Below, piece after piece: positions 6,278 through 12,159 of a DNA stretch of 12,159 bases; position 1 is the first letter of the stretch, and each line of letters begins with the position of its first letter. The stretch is from positions 1 through 12,159 of the forward strand of contig JAFGSP010000159.1 of the NCBI GenBank assembly GCA_016934775.1. Direction: 5' to 3'. This DNA is from Candidatus Woesearchaeota archaeon (lineage in GTDB: Archaea > Nanobdellota > Nanobdellia > Woesearchaeales > GW2011-AR15). Both the position numbers and the translations under genes were made by a program. The notes beneath the pieces are model-generated. The model worked only from the letters and a program-made list of their open reading frames with translations, made no database searches and had not been told where the DNA came from.

Positions 6278-6451
6278 CTAATTTGATAACTTACAATTTT
6301 TTATATATGCATCGTATATTTCCTTTTTCTGGCCATATGTTATTTTTACACTATATTTGAAATTGTCTCTTCTAATCCCTAAAATACTGTCTCTAGACCA
6401 TTTGTTATTGATCTGATTTGCTAAATCAACAGGGTACTTTTTTGAAATCAT
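6278..6451 (-). CDS. Unrecognised 57-residue basic protein
   Basis: I do not recognise this short protein. It is basic and lysine/asparagine/isoleucine-rich, with one tryptophan (NNKWSRDSILGIRR) and an aromatic C-terminal half (NFKYSVKITYGQKKEIYDAYIKN). No membrane segment or signal peptide is seen. The ATG at 6451 is chosen because a TATA box (about 6475-6484) is centred 28 nt upstream, giving a leaderless start. A TTG five codons earlier would sit too close to that box. It is AT-rich like the trypco2-like gene downstream and is transcribed divergently from mutS. It could be a small regulator or a remnant of a larger gene; the well-placed promoter argues for a real gene. Confidence 0.45.
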   Translation of the reverse strand: MISKKYPVDLANQINNKWSRDSILGIRRDNFKYSVKITYGQKKEIYDAYIKNCKLSN

Positions 6452-6474
6452 TGGATTGTGAAACAACTGTTCTT

Positions 6475-6484
6475 ATTTAAATAT
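6475..6484 (-). promoter_or_regulatory. TATA box for the 57-residue ORF
   Basis: The minus-strand sequence TATTTAAATA (6475-6484) is centred about 28 nt before the ATG at 6451, the spacing expected for a leaderless archaeal message. It faces away from the mutS promoter 60 bp to the right. Confidence 0.55.
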
Positions 6485-6538
6485 TCTCAGTGGAAATTTC
6501 TCTTAGCTGATAAACTCCCTTTTCACCCAATCTCAACC

Positions 6539-6576
6539 TTTTTAAATACTCTCTCTTTTTACCTATTCCTGAGGGG
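6539..6576 (+). promoter_or_regulatory. mutS promoter and ribosome-binding site
   Basis: TTTTTAAATA (6539-6548) is a good TATA box whose spacing places transcription start near 6570. The resulting leader would be only about 11 nt and consists mainly of the ribosome-binding site GAGGGG (6571-6576) before the ATG at 6582. The site decides the mutS start. Confidence 0.6.
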
Positions 6577-6581
6577 TAATC

Positions 6582-9104
6582 ATGGAGAATCTTACGCCGG
6601 CTATGCGGCAGTATATGGAGATAAAGAGCAAGCATAAGGAGTGCATAGTCTTCTTTAGGATGGGTGATTTCTATGAGACTTTCTATGACGACGCCAAGAC
6701 GACATCGAGAGTGCTTGATATTGCGCTTACTAAGAGAGGCATCAGGAATTCCTCAAATTCAATACCTCTGGCAGGCATACCCTACCATGCTCTTGATTCC
6801 TATCTGTCAAAGATGATAAAGCAGGGATATAAGGTGGCTATAGTGGAGCAGCTTGAAGATCCTAAGCTTGCAAAAGGTGTTGTCAAAAGAGATGTTGTCA
6901 GGATAGTTACACCTGGCACTGTCATGGAGCAGAACATGCTCGGGAACAGCAACAATTTCATAGCATCTATTATGACAGGAAAAAAAATAGGAATAAGCTT
7001 TGTGGACATATCCACAGGAGAGTTCTTTGCCACAGAAGCAGATACAATGGAAGAGGCGATGGCAGAGCTTTTCAAATATACTCCATCTGAGATAATCGCT
7101 CCGATGAGCACAGAGACAGATATTGTCATGAACAGGATGCTTGAAGATGCAGGCATCTATGTGACGCACGCAAGCGATGTTGATTTCTATGCAGAAAATG
7201 CAAAGAATGTCCTCCTGAAACATTTTGGAGTTGCCTCTGTTGACGGTTTCGGACTGAAAGACAAGAGCTATGCAGTTTCCTCTTCAGGAGCATTGTTGAG
7301 CTATCTGTACGAGACCCAGAAGAATTCTCTTGATTATATCAAGAACGTGAACTATTATTCCGGAAAAGAATTTGTCCTAATGGACCAGACCACAATTAAG
7401 AATCTTGAGCTTGTAAGGAGCCTGAGAGATGGCAGCCATAAAGGTACTTTGTTTAATGTGCTTGATAGGACATCAACACCCTCAGGAAGCAGATTGCTGA
7501 AAAAATTTCTGCTCAAACCTCTTGTAGATTCAAATAAGATAAATGAGCGGCTTCTTGCAGTAGAAGAGCTTATTGATAAGCATTTTCTCCACCAAGAAAC
7601 AATAGGCGTGCTTAAGAATATTTCAGATATAGACAGGCTTATCTCCAGGATAAATTACGGAAATTCCAATCCAAGGGACCTTGTCAATCTCCAGGCCAGC
7701 CTTTCTATGGTGCCTGAGCTGAAAAAGCTGCTGGCTGAGATGGATACTTTGCTTCTTGGGAAGCTTGCAGAGATGGCATCTATGACTCACCTTGTCCATC
7801 TTATCGATGCTGCTATCAAAGACGAGCCGCCTGCAAACACTGTAGACGGTAATTTTATCAAGCCAGGATTTGACTCTGAGCTTGACAGCCTTAGGGAGAT
7901 TTCAATAAATGCAAAAAAGATAATAAGGGGTATGGAAGAAGAAGAGCGGGAAAAGACAGGTATAAAATCTCTTAAGATAAGGTTCAACAAAGTTTTCGGC
8001 TACTATATAGATGTTACCCGGCCTAATATAGAGCTTGTGCCTCAGCATTATATAAAAAAGCAGACCCTGGTGAACTCAGAGCGCTTCATCACAGAAGAGC
8101 TCAAAGAGCTTGAAGAACAAATTCTTTCTGCAGAAGAGAAGATAATCTTTATAGAGCAAAGGCTGTTTGATGAGATAGTAGCTAAGATAAAATCTGAGAC
8201 AAAGAAGATCCAGGCAATAGCTGATAATATCGCTTATCTGGATGTGCTATGCTCGTTTACCACAGTTTCTCTAAACAATAATTATACTAAGCCCCTGATG
8301 CATAATGATTTCAGGCTGAAGCTCATAAGCTCAAGGCATCCTGTTGTTGAGCGGATCTCTGATTTCATACCGAATAATGTCATCATGAATGACACAAACA
8401 GGATGATGATAATTACCGGGCCTAATATGGCAGGAAAATCAGTCTATATGAGACAGGTTGCCCTAAATGTGATAATGGCGCAGATAGGTTGCTTTGTGCC
8501 CAGCCAGGAGGCTGAGATAGGAGTAGTTGACAAGATATTCTGCAGGACAGGCGCATCTGATGACATATCCCAGGGGCAGAGCACTTTCATGGTGGAGATG
8601 TCTGAGACAGCCCAGATACTGAACAGCGCTACAGAAAATTCACTCATAATATTGGATGAGATAGGCCGCGGCACCAGTACTTATGACGGCGTGTCAATCG
8701 CATGGGCAGTGGCTGAATACATAGCCAAGAACCTAAAATCAAAGACACTTTTTGCCACGCATTACCACGTCCTGAACAACATGGAGTCAAGGGTGCAGGG
8801 CATAAAGAATTATAATATTGCGATTAAGGAAAACGAGGGCAACATAATTTTCCTTAGGAAGATAATTGAGGGAGGCACAGACAAGAGTTACGGCATCCAC
8901 GTAGCAAAGCTGGCAGGCATGCCTCCCGAGGTCATTGACAAGAGCAAGGAGATACAGTTCAGGTTAGAGCATGAAGATGAGATTGCCGAGAAGATAATAA
9001 TCGAGACCAGGAAAAAGAAAGAAAAAGACGTCCTCACAGATGAAGTTGAAGAGATTGACAGATTGATAAAGACACGGCAGCTGAGATTGGATGAGCTGGG
9101 GTAA
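6582..9104 (+). CDS. mutS: DNA mismatch repair protein MutS (bacterial MutS1 type)
   Basis: MutS binds mismatches and small loops in DNA as a dimer and uses ATP to signal repair. All domains are present over 840 residues. The mismatch-reading domain carries the Phe-x-Glu motif in FFRMGDFYETF (F30, E32). Connector, lever and clamp domains follow (clamp near FNKVFGYYIDVTRPN). The ABC ATPase has Walker A GPNMAGKS (613-620), LDEIGRGTSTYDG with Walker B D692/E693, and the FATHYH motif. Walker positions match E. coli MutS within a residue. The C-terminus is charged and lacks the TPLEAL-type motif that closes many bacterial MutS proteins. MutS1 is patchy in archaea and generally viewed as acquired from bacteria. 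No mutL is visible in the window. Confidence 0.96.
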   Translation: MENLTPAMRQYMEIKSKHKECIVFFRMGDFYETFYDDAKTTSRVLDIALTKRGIRNSSNSIPLAGIPYHALDSYLSKMIKQGYKVAIVEQLEDPKLAKGVVKRDVVRIVTPGTVMEQNMLGNSNNFIASIMTGKKIGISFVDISTGEFFATEADTMEEAMAELFKYTPSEIIAPMSTETDIVMNRMLEDAGIYVTHASDVDFYAENAKNVLLKHFGVASVDGFGLKDKSYAVSSSGALLSYLYETQKNSLDYIKNVNYYSGKEFVLMDQTTIKNLELVRSLRDGSHKGTLFNVLDRTSTPSGSRLLKKFLLKPLVDSNKINERLLAVEELIDKHFLHQETIGVLKNISDIDRLISRINYGNSNPRDLVNLQASLSMVPELKKLLAEMDTLLLGKLAEMASMTHLVHLIDAAIKDEPPANTVDGNFIKPGFDSELDSLREISINAKKIIRGMEEEEREKTGIKSLKIRFNKVFGYYIDVTRPNIELVPQHYIKKQTLVNSERFITEELKELEEQILSAEEKIIFIEQRLFDEIVAKIKSETKKIQAIADNIAYLDVLCSFTTVSLNNNYTKPLMHNDFRLKLISSRHPVVERISDFIPNNVIMNDTNRMMIITGPNMAGKSVYMRQVALNVIMAQIGCFVPSQEAEIGVVDKIFCRTGASDDISQGQSTFMVEMSETAQILNSATENSLIILDEIGRGTSTYDGVSIAWAVAEYIAKNLKSKTLFATHYHVLNNMESRVQGIKNYNIAIKENEGNIIFLRKIIEGGTDKSYGIHVAKLAGMPPEVIDKSKEIQFRLEHEDEIAEKIIIETRKKKEKDVLTDEVEEIDRLIKTRQLRLDELG

Positions 9105-9131
9105 AAAGAATATTTTCAACTCTTTTTCTTT
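9103..9131. terminator. Overlapping T-tracts at the convergent mutS/cmk end
   Basis: The two genes end 11 bp apart, tail to tail. Plus-strand T-runs (9113-9116 and 9121-9131) would stop mutS transcripts inside the 3' end of cmk. A minus-strand T5 run (9103-9107) would stop cmk transcripts at the mutS stop codon. These are T-tract terminators of archaeal type, inferred from composition only. Confidence 0.35.
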
Positions 9132-9652
9132 ATCTCTCCCAGGATCAGCTCAACGACCTGATTAATATCCTTGTCAGTCGTATCAACAACAAGGTCATAA
9201 TTCTTCTTATCTGTATAGTCAAAGCCGTAGTAGCGTATCCATCTTTCTTTGTTTATTTCTTCTCTTTTCCTGAATGCTTCCACAGCTTCTTCTTCTGTCT
9301 TGTAGGTCTCGGCCTCTCTTTTTTTCCCTGAGACTCTTTTTGACCTTATTTTCGGATCTGCATCCATAAATATCTTGTAAGCATGGGGAATAAAGTGAGG
9401 GCTGAGCCAGGCATCAATTATAAAATTGTCTTCTGTCTGCCCAATCTTCTTCTGCTTTTCGTCGACCATCCTGTCAATAGAGGGATCTGTTTTTTCAAGC
9501 TCCATCAGCTTAAGGATAGACAGGCCTTTTGCCTTTGCAATCTCTCTCTGGAAATCACCCATAGAATAATGCTTATAGCCAAGCTTCTCAGCAAGTATCT
9601 TCGCAACAGTGCTCTTACCGCTGCCTGCGGTGCCTGATATCGCTATTATCAT
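9116..9652 (-). CDS. cmk: Cytidylate (CMP/dCMP) kinase, archaeal type
   Basis: This 178-residue P-loop kinase resembles the short archaeal CMP kinases that phosphorylate CMP and dCMP to the diphosphates. Features in order: Walker A GTAGSGKST (residues 7-15); MGDFQREIAKAKG (31-43), matching the family's GDIFRE-like segment; DPSIDRMVDEKQKKI (56-70), a family hallmark; and a lid region with K/R-rich KKREAETY. The C-terminus reads RYYGFDYTDKKNYDLVVDTT (140-159), also typical. One oddity is IDAWLSPHF (79-87), where the family usually has an E-G-R-type nucleotide-binding segment, so substrate specificity could be shifted. The start has no ribosome-binding site; a TATA box centred 27 nt upstream implies a leaderless message with its own promoter. 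Confidence 0.82.
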   Translation of the reverse strand: MIIAISGTAGSGKSTVAKILAEKLGYKHYSMGDFQREIAKAKGLSILKLMELEKTDPSIDRMVDEKQKKIGQTEDNFIIDAWLSPHFIPHAYKIFMDADPKIRSKRVSGKKREAETYKTEEEAVEAFRKREEINKERWIRYYGFDYTDKKNYDLVVDTTDKDINQVVELILGEIKKKS

Positions 9653-9673
9653 AAGTCAGAAGAAACAAGGTGA

Positions 9674-9683
9674 TTATATATAT
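9674..9683 (-). promoter_or_regulatory. TATA box for cmk
   Basis: A minus-strand run of alternating A and T, ATATATATAA-like (9674-9683), lies next to the stop codon of the DUF2391-like gene and is centred about 27 nt before the cmk ATG. It gives cmk a promoter of its own despite following the membrane operon by only 32 bp. Confidence 0.55.
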
Positions 9684-9684
9684 T

Positions 9685-10197
9685 TTACTTTACCATGTCT
9701 GCAATTGCAGCGCTCATTGAAGCAGGAAATGCAACAAGCACTGCTCTTTTTAGTGCAAGCAAGTTGTTTGTTCCCCAAGGTGCTTTTCCAATTAGGAATA
9801 AGATTATACTAACAACCAGAAACGACATCAAATATGTCGAGAGGATTCTCTTAAAGAATTCTTTTGAATTATCTTTGAATTTATTTCTATAATAATTATA
9901 ATAAACAAATAAAGAGATGAAAATAAGCGATAAAAACATAATCAAAATAATATTCAAAATCTGAAGGCTTTCACCTAATCTCCACGTTTCTTCTGTGAAG
10001 GCGACTGGCACAGCCAAGATTGAAGCGCCTATTATAACCTGGACAAGGTCTCTTGGATAAAATTCAAGCATTACTGGGTTTATTATCTGCTGTAAAATTT
10101 TTCCCTTGCTGTCTAATACAGTAACAATTTCTCTTAGTTTTCCATCAACCCTGATTATCTTTCTCAGTGTCTTTACTTTTTGATCTTTTTTTGACAT
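9685..10197 (-). CDS. Four-helix membrane protein, DUF2391-like
   Basis: This 170-residue protein has a short basic cytoplasmic head (residues 1 to about 45, with KIIRVDGKLREIVTVLDSKG). Four predicted membrane segments follow at about 50-68, 78-101, 117-136 and 147-166. The first contains FYPRDLVQVIIGASILAVP followed by VAFTEETWRLGE, and the last contains AVLVAFPASMSAAIAD. I recognise these as features of the DUF2391 / TIGR02587-like family of archaeal and bacterial membrane proteins of unknown function; this is from memory. It starts 2 nt after the stop codon of the MscS channel gene, with GAGG inside that gene as ribosome-binding site, so the two are almost certainly co-translated. An accessory role for the channel is a guess. 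Confidence 0.65.
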   Translation of the reverse strand: MSKKDQKVKTLRKIIRVDGKLREIVTVLDSKGKILQQIINPVMLEFYPRDLVQVIIGASILAVPVAFTEETWRLGESLQILNIILIMFLSLIFISLFVYYNYYRNKFKDNSKEFFKRILSTYLMSFLVVSIILFLIGKAPWGTNNLLALKRAVLVAFPASMSAAIADMVK

Positions 10198-10199
10198 GT

Positions 10200-11078
10200 C
10201 TACTTCTTCTTCCTCTTTTCCTTCTTATACACAATAGTCCTGTGCGGGAAGGGTATCTCAATACCTTCTTTGTCGAATCTCTCTTTTATTGACTCGTTAA
10301 GGTCGCATCCCATCGTAAATGCATCTGCAGGGTCCTTTGCCCAGACCGATGCCCTGAGATTGACAGAGGACTCTCCGAGCCCGACTACTCTCACAACAGC
10401 CACAGGCTCCTTGTTCCTCTTATCTTCTTCTGTCCTGTTATCCAGGCACAGAGGATGCTTCTCTGCTTCCTGCTGCATTATCTTCTTTGCTTTCTTGATG
10501 TCAGAATCATAGCTGATGCCAATCTCGATGAACCTGCAGATTTTCTCGTCTCCGATGCTTGAGTTTTCGACAACTTCATTTGCAATCACAGAATTTGGGA
10601 TTACAATCCGCCTGTTTTCAAAATTCCTTATTATTGTATGCCTGAGTGTGATGTCTTCAACAATGCCTGATATGTCAGGCTTAATCCTTACCCTGTCACC
10701 TACTCTGAATGGCTTGAAAAGGACGATGAACAGGCCATTTATGAGATTGCCGAATGCCTGCTGGGCTGCAAAGCCTATTATGATAGCAAGCACACCGGCG
10801 CTCGCGAATATTGAGACAGAGAGTGTCCTGAGGGGGGGGATCATGTAGATAGCGATTCCAATGCCGATTATGTAGATCAGCCCAGAAAGAAAATGGGTGA
10901 GGAAAGTATAATGCGAGAGGTCAATATGCGAACTTTTTGATGCTTTACTGATAAAATTAAGCATAATCTTTTTCAATACCTTAGCAACAATAAAAGTAGT
11001 CAGAATAATCCCGATGACAAGGATGATGTTCTCAAATTCATCCCAGAGAAAAATACTGATAGAATCAATGCTTATCAC
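10200..11078 (-). CDS. mscS: MscS-family mechanosensitive ion channel
   Basis: This channel would open under membrane tension to release solutes during osmotic downshock. At 292 residues it is close to E. coli MscS. Predicted helices: TM1 about 17-35, TM2 about 60-80, and the pore-lining TM3 about 87-121, with FASAGVLAIIIGFAAQQAFG and NLINGLFIVLFKPFRVGDRV. The soluble beta domain has IRNFENRRIVIPNSVIANEV (151-170), and the C-terminal domain ends GIEIPFPHRTIV, the family signature, followed by a lysine/arginine tail. The start is GTG with GGGTGG just before it; the next in-frame ATG would delete TM1. A C8 run encodes I80-P81-P82. It is first in a two-gene operon with the DUF2391-like gene. Confidence 0.93.
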   Translation of the reverse strand: MISIDSISIFLWDEFENIILVIGIILTTFIVAKVLKKIMLNFISKASKSSHIDLSHYTFLTHFLSGLIYIIGIGIAIYMIPPLRTLSVSIFASAGVLAIIIGFAAQQAFGNLINGLFIVLFKPFRVGDRVRIKPDISGIVEDITLRHTIIRNFENRRIVIPNSVIANEVVENSSIGDEKICRFIEIGISYDSDIKKAKKIMQQEAEKHPLCLDNRTEEDKRNKEPVAVVRVVGLGESSVNLRASVWAKDPADAFTMGCDLNESIKERFDKEGIEIPFPHRTIVYKKEKRKKK

Positions 11079-11136
11079 ATTACCACCCTTTCAGATTTTT
11101 ATTGTTTTTTATGTTGGAACTGATAAATCTCTGAAG

Positions 11137-11144
11137 TATATAAA
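11137..11144 (-). promoter_or_regulatory. TATA box for the mscS operon
   Basis: Minus-strand TTTATATA (11137-11144) would start transcription near 11114, giving a leader of about 36 nt that contains the GGGTGG ribosome-binding site before the GTG at 11078. It sits in a 151-bp divergent promoter region shared with the ATP-grasp gene. Confidence 0.55.
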
Positions 11145-11198
11145 TTTTGATGTTTTCAGCCTTAGCCAGGTTATAAAAACTTTTTACAGAAAGATAGA

Positions 11199-11206
11199 TT
11201 TATAAA
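11199..11206 (+). promoter_or_regulatory. TATA box for the PurD-like ATP-grasp gene
   Basis: Plus-strand TTTATAAA (11199-11206) is centred about 27 nt before the ATG at 11230. The bases between (ending CTTTTGCGC) hold no ribosome-binding site, so the message is probably leaderless. Another TATA-like TTATAAAAA lies at 11171-11179 but would place the start about 29 nt upstream of the ATG. Confidence 0.55.
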
Positions 11207-11229
11207 CTGCACCAATACTACTTTTGCGC

Positions 11230-12159
11230 ATGGAACCGAAAAACTTTTTGTTTATAACACTGGATAACCTGTGTTCGGATTTGGCGTGGCATATTGTGAA
11301 AGAGGGGCACAATGTCAAGTACTATACTGATAACAAAAAAGAGCAGGAAGTCGGAGACGGGTTTGTGCCTAAGATATCCAACTGGAAAAAGGAAGTTGAC
11401 TGGGCGGATGTGATTATATTTGACGATGTCCTAGGGCAGGGAAAGATCTCCAAAAAGCTGAGGGACAAAGGCAAGGCAGTAGTAGGAGGCACACCTTATA
11501 CAGACATGCTTGAAGATGACAGGGAATTCGGCCAGGTGGAGATGAAGAAGTACGGCATCAATATCATACCCCAAAAGGATTTCACATCATTTGAAGATGC
11601 GATTGAATATGTGAAGTCTAACCCCGGAAAATACGTCATAAAGCCGAGCGGGGAAGCTGCCAATCTCAAGGGCCTGCTTTATATAGGCGAGGAAGATGAT
11701 GGCGGTGATGTCATACAGGTATTATCTGATTATAATAAGGCATGGGCTAAGAAAATCCCCAGGTTCCAGCTCCAGAAGAGGATTTCAGGTGTTGAAGTTG
11801 CTGTCGGAGCTTTTTTCAACGGAAATGAGTTCGCATACCCGATAAATGTGAATTTTGAGCATAAGAAACTGTTTCCAGGAAATCTCGGGCCTTCTACTGG
11901 AGAGATGGGCACATCTATGTTCTGGTCAGGCCCAAACAAGATCTTTAACCAGACATTAAGGAAACTTGAAAGCAGGCTTAAAGGTTTTAGGGGGTACATA
12001 GACCTTAACTGCATCGTAAATGAAGAAGGGGTTTTTCCTCTTGAATTTACTTCAAGGTTTGGATATCCTACTATATTCATCCAGATGGAAGGAATCCTCA
12101 ATCCGATAGGAGACTTATTCTTTAATTTAGCATCAGGTCGTGATCCTGAACTTAAGACC
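11230..12159 (+). CDS. PurD-like ATP-grasp ligase (phosphoribosylglycinamide synthetase-like), 5' 310 codons
   Basis: The reading frame is open from the ATG at 11230 to the window edge. Residues 1 to about 90 form a Rossmann-like pre-ATP-grasp domain (FLFITLDNLCSDLAWHIVKEG), unlike the GxGxREH start of true PurD. The ATP-grasp fold follows: KYVIKPSGEAANLKG (134-148, with K138), ISGVEVAVGAFFNG (185-198), GNLGPSTGEMGTS (217-229, matching PurD's PNTGGMG) and PLEFTSRFGYP (270-280, matching PurD's EFNARFGDP). In the last motif PurD's metal-binding Asn is Thr274 and its Asp is Tyr279. So this is a relative that makes an amide or peptide-like bond with an acyl-phosphate intermediate, but its substrate may not be phosphoribosylamine. 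No purine genes are visible beside it. Start chosen by TATA spacing. Confidence 0.78.
   Translation, partial: MEPKNFLFITLDNLCSDLAWHIVKEGHNVKYYTDNKKEQEVGDGFVPKISNWKKEVDWADVIIFDDVLGQGKISKKLRDKGKAVVGGTPYTDMLEDDREFGQVEMKKYGINIIPQKDFTSFEDAIEYVKSNPGKYVIKPSGEAANLKGLLYIGEEDDGGDVIQVLSDYNKAWAKKIPRFQLQKRISGVEVAVGAFFNGNEFAYPINVNFEHKKLFPGNLGPSTGEMGTSMFWSGPNKIFNQTLRKLESRLKGFRGYIDLNCIVNEEGVFPLEFTSRFGYPTIFIQMEGILNPIGDLFFNLASGRDPELKT

Noticed and set aside
6261..6280. Imperfect inverted repeat TAGTGATTA-GA-TAATTACTA at the end of the 57-residue ORF, considered as an attachment site or terminator
   Set aside because: One mismatch in 9 bp of AT-rich DNA, no T-run after it and no direct-repeat partner or integrase nearby, so chance is likely.
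5868..6451. A toxin-antitoxin pair made of the 57-residue and 90-residue proteins
   Set aside because: The two genes are not tightly coupled, each has its own TATA box, and neither protein shows a known toxin or antitoxin motif.
6807..7223. Two long minus-strand frames (up to 138 codons) opposite the mutS N-terminal region
   Set aside because: They are antisense shadows of a clear mutS coding frame. One is cysteine- and histidine-rich only as a by-product of the opposite strand, and neither has a promoter-like start.
9695..9892. 65-codon plus-strand frame opposite the DUF2391-like gene
   Set aside because: It is antisense to a well-formed four-helix protein and has no ribosome-binding site; a TATA-like run nearby belongs to cmk on the other strand.

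Overview
The window comes from an archaeon. It carries an A-type (archaeal/vacuolar-type) ATP synthase operon in the order H-I-K-E-C-F-A, archaeal TATA boxes (TTTAAATA or TTTATATA type), and internal genes preceded by GGTGAT or GGAGG ribosome-binding sites. It also has an archaeal-type CMP kinase and an AbrB-PhoU regulator. The bacterial-type MutS together with otherwise modest, compact genes would fit a DPANN or related uncultivated lineage, but that placement is a guess. There are no rRNA or tRNA genes, CRISPR arrays or insertion sequences that I can see.

Layout. Positions 1-4829 (minus strand) hold the ATP synthase operon. It is read from right to left: peripheral stalk H, membrane subunit I (a-type), the proteolipid K, stalk subunit E, central-stalk subunits C and F, and the first 59 codons of catalytic subunit A. 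Subunits B and D would be expected beyond the left edge. A TATA-like element and a run of 9-bp direct repeats lie just upstream of H. Positions 4913-5782 (minus) hold an AbrB/SpoVT-PhoU regulator with its own promoter and a palindrome between TATA box and start codon. Positions 5868-6451 (minus) are a visibly more AT-rich islet. It holds a 90-residue protein that looks like the trypsin-co-occurring domain 2 (trypco2) type, a possible 19-codon leader ORF directly in front of it, and an unrecognised 57-residue ORF.

Positions 6582-9104 (plus) encode a complete MutS, convergent with CMP kinase (9116-9652, minus). Positions 9685-11078 (minus) are a two-gene membrane operon: an MscS-type mechanosensitive channel followed 2 nt later by a four-helix DUF2391-like protein. 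Positions 11230-12159 (plus) are the first 310 codons of a PurD-like ATP-grasp enzyme that runs off the right edge.

A pattern runs through the whole window. First genes of transcripts (AbrB-PhoU, the 19-codon ORF, the 57-residue ORF, cmk, the ATP-grasp gene) have a TATA box centred about 27-30 nt before the start codon and no ribosome-binding site, so they are probably leaderless. Internal genes, and atpH, mutS and mscS, have ribosome-binding sites. I used this rule to choose several starts. I see no clearly new multi-gene machine. The best candidates for something undescribed are the trypco2-like islet with its leader ORF and the control elements around the ATP synthase operon.
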